Below are positions 16,053 to 22,394 of a stretch of DNA of 23,221 nucleotides, piece after piece. Where the stretch lies: assembly GCA_949531795.1 (NCBI GenBank), contig CATIQX010000148.1, positions 1 to 23,221 of the forward strand, written 5' to 3'. Both the position numbers and the translations under genes were made by a program. Source of the stretch: Cryomorphaceae bacterium (GTDB taxonomy: Bacteria > Bacteroidota > Bacteroidia > Flavobacteriales > BACL11). Position 1 is the stretch's first letter, and each line of letters begins with the position of its first letter. The notes under the pieces are model-generated. The model made no database searches, was not told the origin of the DNA, and saw only the letters and a list, made by a program, of their open reading frames with translations.

Positions 16053-16367
16053 TTAATATATTAATAATCCTCCAGATTGAACTGATTCAATTGCAAATAA
16101 CAATAGAATTATAAGTACGAAGCCAGCTAACCAACCCAAAGCTAATGATTTTCTATAGTTCTTCTTATTAATAAATAATAACGCTAGAGGTAAACCATAA
16201 AGAAAAAGGAATGGCATTGTTAATATTCCTATCATAAAGGCCCAAGAATCTAACTTAAAACGTTCAGGGTCTATTTCAGAAATAATACCTTGTGTTTCAA
16301 CGGGAAAAGCTGCAAAAGAAATTACTGAAACCAAACTAAAAAAACAAAATAATACATTTTTTTTCAT
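16053..16367 (-). CDS. small membrane protein with signal peptide
   Basis: Not recognised. The 104 residues show a signal peptide (1-19, ISFAAFP), a short periplasmic stretch of about 22 residues (TQGIISEIDPERFKLDSW), then two hydrophobic helices (about 43-68 and 77-97) separated by the basic turn NKKNYRKS. It lies between the two paralogs with gaps of 14 and 7 nt, so all three are probably co-transcribed. A role in export or regulation of its neighbours is possible but not shown. Confidence 0.7.
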   Translation of the reverse strand: MKKNVLFCFFSLVSVISFAAFPVETQGIISEIDPERFKLDSWAFMIGILTMPFLFLYGLPLALLFINKKNYRKSLALGWLAGFVLIILLLFAIESVQSGGLLIY

Positions 16368-16381
16368 ACAATAATTATCTT

Positions 16382-16942
16382 TTATTTATTCAAATTAAAA
16401 CCAACCATAAGAGATATTCTTAATCCTGAACTATAAGAATAATCCTTACCATCAACATTGTCGATAGTAGACTTACCTGGCATAAAAACTAAATTAACTG
16501 GCAAGTTTAAACTCCCAGATTTAAAATTATGACCTATTGCAAATACCATTCCAACTCCAGTTAATGAAAGGTTTGGACCTGCACCAATTTCTAATCCATT
16601 AGAAACTCTCACACCAATTATGGAAGATACTGAAGGTAAAAATAATCCTTGTTCCATACCACCAACCAAAGCAATCCACTCAACTATACCCGTAACATCA
16701 GCACCTCCATCAGCAAATCTACTTTCCCATTGCCATCCATATTGCGTAATCATTGCAGAACCAGTTTTACCTATTTGATTAGCATCATTATCTGTAGAAC
16801 TAAACCCTTCATGTACAAAATCCGCTGCAGTACCTGAAGTAATAAATGTCACACCAATTCTTGGCCCTGCTAATGTTTGAATTTGCGCATTAGCTGATAG
16901 TAATCCTAACCCAAATACAATTGTAAATACTATTTTTTTCAT
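16382..16942 (-). CDS. secreted outer-membrane-like protein, paralog A
   Basis: Unknown function; 186 residues with a signal peptide ending LLSANAQ (about 20). The mature region shares GPRIGVTFITSG, YGWQWESRFADGG, GIVEWIALVGGMEQGLFLPSVSSIIGV, GAGPNLSL and the last strand ISLMVGFNLNK with paralog B. The loop before the last strand is short here. The alternating polar/hydrophobic segments and the strand at the very C-terminus suggest a small barrel in or near the outer membrane. First gene of the three-gene cluster, with a TAATTTTG promoter at 16972-16979 and a palindrome further upstream. Confidence 0.75.
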   Translation of the reverse strand: MKKIVFTIVFGLGLLSANAQIQTLAGPRIGVTFITSGTAADFVHEGFSSTDNDANQIGKTGSAMITQYGWQWESRFADGGADVTGIVEWIALVGGMEQGLFLPSVSSIIGVRVSNGLEIGAGPNLSLTGVGMVFAIGHNFKSGSLNLPVNLVFMPGKSTIDNVDGKDYSYSSGLRISLMVGFNLNK

Positions 16943-16971
16943 TATTTTTTATTCTTTAATTAATTATGTGA

Positions 16972-16979
16972 CAAAATTA
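16972..16979 (-). promoter_or_regulatory. -7 element TAATTTTG of the paralog cluster
   Basis: Exact TAnnTTTG match on the minus strand, 29 nt upstream of the ATG at 16942. Confidence 0.5.
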
Positions 16980-16998
16980 AAGTATCCAAATCTAAGTA

Positions 16999-17013
16999 CT
17001 ATGCTTAGCATAG
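16999..17013. promoter_or_regulatory. perfect palindrome, possible operator
   Basis: CTATGCTTAGCATAG has 7-bp arms around one central base. It is centred about 27 bp upstream of the -7 element, so it covers the -33/-40 region of the paralog-cluster promoter. It could bind a dimeric regulator. As a hairpin it has no T-run, so a terminator role for ABC-F is less likely. Confidence 0.35.
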
Positions 17014-17039
17014 CAAACGATTATTTTCTAGATTAAAAA

Positions 17040-18974
17040 TTATTTAATAGCGTCTAGTTTTTCTGCAGCTTGCCCCCACTCAACTTCCAATTCTTGTAGT
17101 TTTAGCTGATTATTCTCGTATTCTGCAAAAAAACCATCTTTTTTTGACATCTCACTAAATTTTTCAGGGATAGCTAAGTCAGCATCTATTTGTTTTTGAT
17201 ATTTATCTAAAACTTCAATTTGCTTCTCCAACTTACTAATCCTATTCTGTAGCTTCTTTAACTCTTTCTGCTTATTTTTCTGATCAGTATAAGATAATTG
17301 ATCTCCTGACTTATCTTGTTTTGTTTTCTTTTGTTCCTTTTGCGAACTTTCTAACTCTTTAAAATTTTCTAAATCCTTTTCAGAAAGGAAGGTATCAATA
17401 TCCCCAACATACTCTTTAATATTTTGATTTTTAAACTCATATACTTTCTCGGTAAGTCCTTGTAAAAACTCTCTATCATGAGAAACAACAATTAAACTTC
17501 CATCATAATTATTCAAAGCCTTTTTCAAGAGTTCTTTAGAAGTAATATCCAAATGATTAGTAGGCTCATCCATTACTAATAAGTTATAAGGTTCAAGCAA
17601 TAATTTACATAAAGCAACTCTAGCACGTTCACCTCCTGAAAGAACTTTAACTTTCTTTTTCACTTCATCATTACTAAACAAAAACGAACCTAAAATAGAA
17701 CGCTCTCTCCCTGCCGTATCCTCTGTGGCAGCTTGCTCAATAGTTTCTAAAACTGTTAAGTTTTCATCTAAAAATTCAGCTTGATTCTGAGCATAATATC
17801 CCATCTTTACTTGATGACCTAACTGAATCTCTCCAGTAAAATCAAGTTCCTTTACTATCATTTTTGCCAAAGTAGATTTCCCTTCCCCATTCTTCCCAAC
17901 AAAAGCAAGTTTATCTCCTCTTACTATTTCAAGATTTATCTTATCTAGCACATTTAAATCACCATAATTCTTAGACGCATCCTTTACTTCCAAACTCATT
18001 TTCCCTGAATGAGGAGCAGGAGGAAAACGGAATTGCATACGCGCAACATCTTCCTGTTCTACTTGAATAATCTCAAGCTTTTCTAGTTTTTTAATTAAAG
18101 ATTGAGCAAACGAAGCTTTATTCTTTTTAGCTCTAAATTTATTAATTAAAATCTTTGTTTCTCCAATGTATTTATCTTGATTTTTTTTTGCCTGAATCTG
18201 TTTTTCTACTCTATCCTCACGTAAAGTTAAGTACTTAGTGTAAGAAGCTTTATAATCATTAATTTTTGAAAAAGCTACCTCAATAGTTCTGTTGGTTGAG
18301 GCATCTAAAAACAACCTATCATGCGAAACTAATACTACAGCCCCACTATAGTTTTTTAGCCACCTCTCCAACCACATTATAGATTCAATATCCAAATGAT
18401 TGGTTGGTTCATCTAGCAATAACAATTCAGGCTTCATTAAAAGAATTTTGGCTAATTCAATTCGCATACGCCAACCTCCACTAAATTCAGTAGTCTGACG
18501 TTCAAAGTCATATTGTGAAAATCCTAATCCCGATAAAACTTGGCTAATTTCAGCTGCAGTATCATGTCCACCCGCCATTCTGAATCGTTCCTCTAAAACA
18601 TTAAATTCATTTATTATATCCAAATAAGCATCACTTTCATAATCTGTACGCTCAGTCAATTGCTTATTTGCTTCATTCATTCTGATTTCAACATCATTAA
18701 GGAATTCGAATGAAGTTTGTGCTTCTTCCAGCACAGTTCTACCATCTTCAAACTCCAAATCCTGTCTCAAAAACCCAACAACAATACCATTTGGAACAGA
18801 AACATTACCATTATTGGGTGTTAAATCTTTAGCCAATACCTTTAGTAAGGTCGATTTACCAGCTCCGTTTTTACCTGTTAACCCAATTTTATCTCCCTTA
18901 TTTACCATAAAAGAGATGTTTTTAAAAATGTCCTGACCCCCGAAATAGAGGGATAAATTATTTACTGATACCAT
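17040..18974 (-). CDS. ABC-F family ATPase (ribosome-associated)
   Basis: Soluble ABC-F protein of 644 residues with no membrane segments; family members bind the ribosomal E site and influence translation or ribosome assembly. Two ATPase domains: Walker A GKNGAGKST (34-42) and GKNGEGKST (second half), signatures FSGGW and LSGGE, and two DEPTNHLD Walker B motifs, with both catalytic Glu present. The linker between domains is basic and helical (KKNQDKY...KFRAKKNK). The C-terminal ~100 residues form a Lys/Glu-rich coiled coil, as in Uup and YheS types. It resembles a housekeeping member more than an antibiotic-resistance ABC-F, but this cannot be settled by eye. A TACTTTTG element ends 5 nt before the ATG. 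Confidence 0.93.
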   Translation of the reverse strand: MVSVNNLSLYFGGQDIFKNISFMVNKGDKIGLTGKNGAGKSTLLKVLAKDLTPNNGNVSVPNGIVVGFLRQDLEFEDGRTVLEEAQTSFEFLNDVEIRMNEANKQLTERTDYESDAYLDIINEFNVLEERFRMAGGHDTAAEISQVLSGLGFSQYDFERQTTEFSGGWRMRIELAKILLMKPELLLLDEPTNHLDIESIMWLERWLKNYSGAVVLVSHDRLFLDASTNRTIEVAFSKINDYKASYTKYLTLREDRVEKQIQAKKNQDKYIGETKILINKFRAKKNKASFAQSLIKKLEKLEIIQVEQEDVARMQFRFPPAPHSGKMSLEVKDASKNYGDLNVLDKINLEIVRGDKLAFVGKNGEGKSTLAKMIVKELDFTGEIQLGHQVKMGYYAQNQAEFLDENLTVLETIEQAATEDTAGRERSILGSFLFSNDEVKKKVKVLSGGERARVALCKLLLEPYNLLVMDEPTNHLDITSKELLKKALNNYDGSLIVVSHDREFLQGLTEKVYEFKNQNIKEYVGDIDTFLSEKDLENFKELESSQKEQKKTKQDKSGDQLSYTDQKNKQKELKKLQNRISKLEKQIEVLDKYQKQIDADLAIPEKFSEMSKKDGFFAEYENNQLKLQELEVEWGQAAEKLDAIK

Positions 18975-18979
18975 GGCCG

Positions 18980-18987
18980 CAAAAGTA
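18980..18987 (-). promoter_or_regulatory. -7 element TACTTTTG of the ABC-F gene
   Basis: Exact TAnnTTTG match followed by CGGCC and ATG. The message would begin within a base or two of the start codon. Confidence 0.55.
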
Positions 18988-19024
18988 AACTTTTTATGTA
19001 CCTAAAATAAATTTAAAAGAATGA

Positions 19025-19054
19025 TTGCCAAATTAATTTATAGCAGTATGTTTG
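19025..19054 (+). promoter_or_regulatory. promoter of the initiator tRNA gene (TTG - 19 bp - TATGTTTG)
   Basis: The best full promoter in the window: TTG (19025-19027), a 19-bp spacer and TATGTTTG (19047-19054). The tRNA begins 11 nt downstream of the -7 element, leaving a 5' leader of only a few bases. Confidence 0.75.
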
Positions 19055-19065
19055 CAAACCTAAAT

Positions 19066-19138
<73 letters not shown>

Positions 19139-19144
19139 CAAAGT

Positions 19145-19174
19145 AAAAGACCCCTTAATTGGGGTCTTTTTTTT
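19145..19174 (+). terminator. intrinsic terminator of the tRNA gene
   Basis: A perfect 10-bp stem AAAAGACCCC / GGGGTCTTTT with loop TTAATT is followed by more T (eight in a row in total). It starts 6 nt after the tRNA. Confidence 0.93.
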
Positions 19175-19259
19175 ACTACACTTAAAAATAAAATTTAATT
19201 ACTACAGGATTAAATTTAAAGAAAATACAATTTCGTATAGCTTTTAATTAAATAATCTA

Positions 19260-19267
19260 TACATTTG
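19260..19267 (+). promoter_or_regulatory. -7 element TACATTTG of the small-protein/glycosylase operon
   Basis: Exact TAnnTTTG match, 23 nt upstream of the ATG at 19291. No clear -33 TTG. Confidence 0.5.
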
Positions 19268-19290
19268 CAAGATAACCACTAAAAATAATT

Positions 19291-19461
19291 ATGAAAGAAT
19301 TTATAGCAGTTTACTATCCAATAATTTTAGCATTCATATGTATGCTTTACTCGATTGGTTTCCATATATTTGACATGCCTGAAGAGGCACAGTATTCGGC
19401 ACACTGGCCAGGAACAATTCTGCTATTTGCAATTGCCATCAGACAAAGAAGAAAATCATGA
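19291..19461 (+). CDS. 56-residue membrane protein, unknown
   Basis: Not recognised. I read an ATG frame of 56 codons ending TGA at 19461. The product has a hydrophobic helix at about 4-25 (FIAVYYPIILAFICMLYSIG), a short loop with DMPEEAQYSAHWPG, a second hydrophobic segment at about 41-50 and a basic tail RQRRKS. Two membrane segments with a short acidic loop and the tail inside is the likely topology. The gene is supported by the promoter 23 nt upstream, the 4-nt ATGA overlap with the next frame and co-direction with the glycosylase gene. An overlapping frame (19355-19570) is a shadow of this pair. Confidence 0.7.
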   Translation: MKEFIAVYYPIILAFICMLYSIGFHIFDMPEEAQYSAHWPGTILLFAIAIRQRRKS

Positions 19462-19595
19462 ACTCAGGAATGCTTATAGTTGGTTTTATTATTTTTTCAG
19501 TATATATATTTGGACTTATATACATGATAAATTACTCTCACAAATCACAAGAGAAGGATATGAAAGATGATCCAGAATTAAAAAATTTAAAATAA
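19458..19595 (+). CDS. 45-residue single-span membrane protein, unknown
   Basis: Not recognised. It starts in an ATGA overlap with the stop of the preceding gene, a classic coupling arrangement. One membrane helix (about 4-24, MLIVGFIIFSVYIFGLIYMI) is followed by a charged, Lys/Asp-rich tail (SHKSQEKDMKDDPELKNLK). It resembles small cytochrome-complex or assembly subunits only in general layout, so no function is claimed. The glycosylase gene begins 19 nt later. Confidence 0.68.
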   Translation: MNSGMLIVGFIIFSVYIFGLIYMINYSHKSQEKDMKDDPELKNLK

Positions 19596-19614
19596 TTCTA
19601 AAGTTTTAGATAAA

Positions 19615-20427
19615 ATGCCAGAAGGACCAGAAGTAAAAATAGCTTCAGATTATTTCAATGAATTCTTTTCAGCAAGTAAAAAAATAGAATTTGAGATTAT
19701 TTCTGAATATTATGAACAAAAATACTTTACTGTTTTCAAGACCATTAGTGAATTACTAAAAACAGCCCAACCAACATACACAATAGGAAAAAATATATTC
19801 CTTGATTTAGGAAACGATCTAATATTTAACTTCCATCTAGGCATGACAGGTGGCTGGTCAAATGAACTAGTTAAACATTGTCATTTTCGTGCTTTTGACT
19901 CTAACAATGAAATATTTTTTAAAGATGTACGTAAATTTGGAAATATGAAGATTATAACTCAAGCTCAATTTAAAGAGAAATTTAATCCTCATTATGATCT
20001 TCTTAACAAATCATACAGATTAAAAAGTCATTTAAATTATCTAGAAGAAAATATTAAAGCCAAAAAATCTATTTGCTCATTAATTATGGATCAAAAATAC
20101 TTTCCAGGAGTAGGTAACTATATAAAGTCTGAGAGCTTATACATTTCAAAAATACACCCTGAAGAAAAATGGGGTAACCTAAATGAAGATACTATAATTA
20201 GCTTAATAAGAAATATACAAAAAGTAATGAATGACAGCTACAAATCAGGAGGTGCAGAACTAAAAGACTTTAAGAATCCTTTTAACCCATCCAAATTTAG
20301 TCTTCAAATTTATGGTAAGAAATATACTGAACAAAATAATATAGTAACATCTGAAAAAACTTCTGACTCAAGAAAGACTTGGTTTTGCCCAAAACAACAA
20401 AAATTAATAAAAATCCAATATACTTAA
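19615..20427 (+). CDS. Fpg/Nei-family DNA glycosylase-like protein
   Basis: Base-excision repair glycosylase/AP lyase for oxidised bases, by family. Of 270 residues, the N-terminus MPEGPEV gives the catalytic Pro2 and Glu3; YTIGKNIFLDL carries the conserved Lys; FHLGMTGGW matches the Fpg strand; and LIMDQKYFPGVGNYIKSESLY is a complete helix-two-turn-helix. The C-terminal zinc finger is degenerate: instead of four Cys there is one, in SRKTWFCPKQQ, where CPxC should stand, and no CxxC precedes it. The Arg of the beta-hairpin (RKTW) is kept, as in zincless-finger NEIL1-type enzymes. Probably active, with altered lesion choice. It is third in the operon with the two small membrane genes. The tail after the finger is short (LIKIQYT). 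Confidence 0.87.
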   Translation: MPEGPEVKIASDYFNEFFSASKKIEFEIISEYYEQKYFTVFKTISELLKTAQPTYTIGKNIFLDLGNDLIFNFHLGMTGGWSNELVKHCHFRAFDSNNEIFFKDVRKFGNMKIITQAQFKEKFNPHYDLLNKSYRLKSHLNYLEENIKAKKSICSLIMDQKYFPGVGNYIKSESLYISKIHPEEKWGNLNEDTIISLIRNIQKVMNDSYKSGGAELKDFKNPFNPSKFSLQIYGKKYTEQNNIVTSEKTSDSRKTWFCPKQQKLIKIQYT

Positions 20428-20548
20428 TAAGTACAAAGATTCAATCCCTTACAAATAAAAATAGTTAAAGCTTACTAAGCTAATCTAAAATCAAACTACT
20501 TTTTTTGTAATATTGTAAAATCATAAAACAATACTTAAAAAAACTAAA

Positions 20549-21160
20549 ATGAAAATTTATAAAACACTTCTTATTGCTCTATTATTATCTAGCGCTTCTT
20601 TATTTGCACAAAAATATCCAACAATTAATATTGGAGAAAAAATGCCTATGCAACAAACAGAAATATTTGACACAGAAGAAAAGAGCACAACACTTAATAA
20701 AAACCTAAAAAATAATGGCATATTAATAGTATTTACGTCAAACTCTTGTCCTTTTGTAGTAATGTGGGAAGATAGGTATCAATTATTAGAAGAAAAATGC
20801 AGGAACAGTAACATAGGAATGGTTTACATTAACTCAAATCAAGCCAAAAGAAGTGGAGATGATTCAGTTGAAAAAATGAAAAATCACTCTAGAGAAATGG
20901 GTTATACTTTTCCATATTTGATAGACAAGAACAGTGAAATGGCAAATGCCTTTGGAGCCAAAACAACTCCACATATATTTTTATTTAATAATGAAAAAGC
21001 ATTGGCATATAAAGGAGCGATAGACGATAATTATAAGTCAGCTAATGATGTTACTGAAAACTATTTATTAGATGCTTTAGAGCAGGTTAGTAATCAACAA
21101 AATATTAGCATTAAAGAAACTAAAGCCGTAGGATGTAGCATCAAAAGGATTAGAAAATAA
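20549..21160 (+). CDS. secreted thioredoxin-fold protein (redoxin family)
   Basis: Periplasmic redoxin of 203 residues. Signal peptide 1-20 (LLSSASLFA). Thioredoxin fold with ILIVFTSNSCPFVVMW: one active-site Cys67 in SCPF, where thioredoxins have CxxC; the second position is Val. The cis-proline is in KTTPHIFLF (P141). Further Cys: C84 in EEKCRNS and C196 in the conserved-looking tail ETKAVGCSIKR, which could act as resolving Cys. From memory, Bacteroidota have a family with exactly this SCPF plus GCSIK pattern. Likely role is thiol reduction or peroxide handling, but the partner is unknown. It has its own 121-nt upstream gap without a clean -7 match. Confidence 0.85.
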   Translation: MKIYKTLLIALLLSSASLFAQKYPTINIGEKMPMQQTEIFDTEEKSTTLNKNLKNNGILIVFTSNSCPFVVMWEDRYQLLEEKCRNSNIGMVYINSNQAKRSGDDSVEKMKNHSREMGYTFPYLIDKNSEMANAFGAKTTPHIFLFNNEKALAYKGAIDDNYKSANDVTENYLLDALEQVSNQQNISIKETKAVGCSIKRIRK

Positions 21161-21453
21161 ATATTACCAACCAAAATTATATTTACAACAGTAGCAGTCC
21201 AATCCACAATTAATTCTAATTAAACTGCATGTTGAATTTATCTTTAGTTTAAAAGGTAAATTACAATTAATATAATAAAACTTGCTTCAGTTTCATCCCA
21301 ACATTATATAATAAGACCTAAATCATAGATCTACTCATAACAATTCACTAGCTAGAGTTATTTCAAATTTTAATAACTATTGGTGTGGATGAACTGTGTG
21401 TAAAATTTAACATTCTACAAAAACTAAATATTACAAATAGAAAAATAGTTTAC
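21161..21453. other. 293-bp AT-rich gap between convergent genes
   Basis: No credible reading frame, tRNA, strong hairpin or repeat is visible. It separates the redoxin stop from the blh stop. I see only short A/T inverted repeats, so termination here would rely on weak structures. Confidence 0.6.
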
Positions 21454-22350
21454 TTATTTTTTATTGTAAAAATTAGTCATTATTATTGCGTGAGGTAAGG
21501 TTATTACTGAGATGCCAATTATTGAGAAAAGAAATACCGATATATTAATAAATCCAAAATTCATTAATAATAAGAAAACTACTAAAAACATAATTGAAAG
21601 TAAAGTATGAGGATATAATAGTTTAATAAAATTAAGTAGATTTAAATTAGACTGCAAAGATTTTAAGTAATCAAACTCTTGTTTTAAAACTTTTATTGAA
21701 TGCAGAAAAATAAAGTATAGTGTAAAACTAATAATTATTGGAAATAAATAAAAAGTAATATGAATTAAGATTAATAGAAATATTTCATTCATTAACTGCT
21801 GATTAGAAATGCTTACTTTATAACTTTCATAAACTAATAAAGAAATTATTATCAAATTACTAAAATAAAAAATATACTTAAAAATTGAAATATTAAATAC
21901 TTTACTAAAATTCTCAGTATCAATAAACTGATTAGATAATAACAATAATTCATTATTGTTATAAAAAATTAAAGTTGAAAGTAAAGCAAAGCCCCAAAAT
22001 AAATAAATAATTCTTTTCTTATTTACAAAAGAATAATCTACTAACTGTGATTCACCAAAATGGTAAGATGATAAAAGTAAAAAGAAAACAAGCGATATAA
22101 TTGGTGTTAGCCACCAGAACAAACAGTAAATAATTATAGTTACTATGTATATTAAATAAAATCTAAATCTTGTGATCTTATTGGATGATAAATAAATAAT
22201 ATTATCAATTGCTCCGTGAGGGATACCAAAAAGAGAGATTAAAATTATAGAACCTATAACTTGACTGTCCATGCTAATCTCACCATTTAATGTGAAAATT
22301 GCAAAAAGAGCGTAAACAAATACTAGATATGTAAATGTAAATTTGTTCAA
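21454..22350 (-). CDS. blh: Brp/Blh family beta-carotene 15,15'-dioxygenase
   Basis: Integral membrane enzyme that cleaves beta-carotene into two retinal molecules, the chromophore of the neighbouring proteorhodopsin. 298 residues with about eight or nine hydrophobic segments. Family motifs: GIPHGAIDN (42-50, H45), SSYHFGESQ (94-102, H97), FLHSIK (H217) and TLPHAIIM (H287); conserved His of this kind are the proposed iron ligands. The full-length frame has no ATG: it opens with TTG at 22350, and the next in-frame ATG is at 22272, which would delete the first membrane helix. The TTG lies inside the T-run of the terminator after proteorhodopsin, and a stop lies a few codons upstream. The gene is strikingly AT-richer than its neighbour. 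Confidence 0.87.
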   Translation of the reverse strand: MNKFTFTYLVFVYALFAIFTLNGEISMDSQVIGSIILISLFGIPHGAIDNIIYLSSNKITRFRFYLIYIVTIIIYCLFWWLTPIISLVFFLLLSSYHFGESQLVDYSFVNKKRIIYLFWGFALLSTLIFYNNNELLLLSNQFIDTENFSKVFNISIFKYIFYFSNLIIISLLVYESYKVSISNQQLMNEIFLLILIHITFYLFPIIISFTLYFIFLHSIKVLKQEFDYLKSLQSNLNLLNFIKLLYPHTLLSIMFLVVFLLLMNFGFINISVFLFSIIGISVITLPHAIIMTNFYNKK

Positions 22351-22384
22351 AAAAAAATAGGGCAGGATTTCTCCTGCCCTATTT
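22349..22384 (-). terminator. terminator/attenuator between proteorhodopsin and blh
   Basis: A perfect 12-bp stem (AAATAGGGCAGG pairing with CCTGCCCTATTT) with a 6-nt loop is followed on the minus strand by nine T. It starts 11 nt after the proteorhodopsin stop and its T-run contains the TTG start of blh. Confidence 0.93.
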
Positions 22385-22394
22385 ATTTAAAATA

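Noticed and set aside
16999..17039. Terminator of the ABC-F gene
   Set aside because: The palindrome is 27 nt past the ABC-F start of the gap and has no T-run on the minus strand.
17040..18974. Antibiotic-resistance ABC-F protein
   Set aside because: No resistance neighbours and a long C-terminal coiled coil like housekeeping members; the sequence alone gives no support for resistance.
19355..19570. 71-codon plus-strand frame after the tRNA
   Set aside because: It is out of frame with two better candidates (19291-19461 and 19458-19595) that have a promoter, stop-start overlap and membrane-protein composition.
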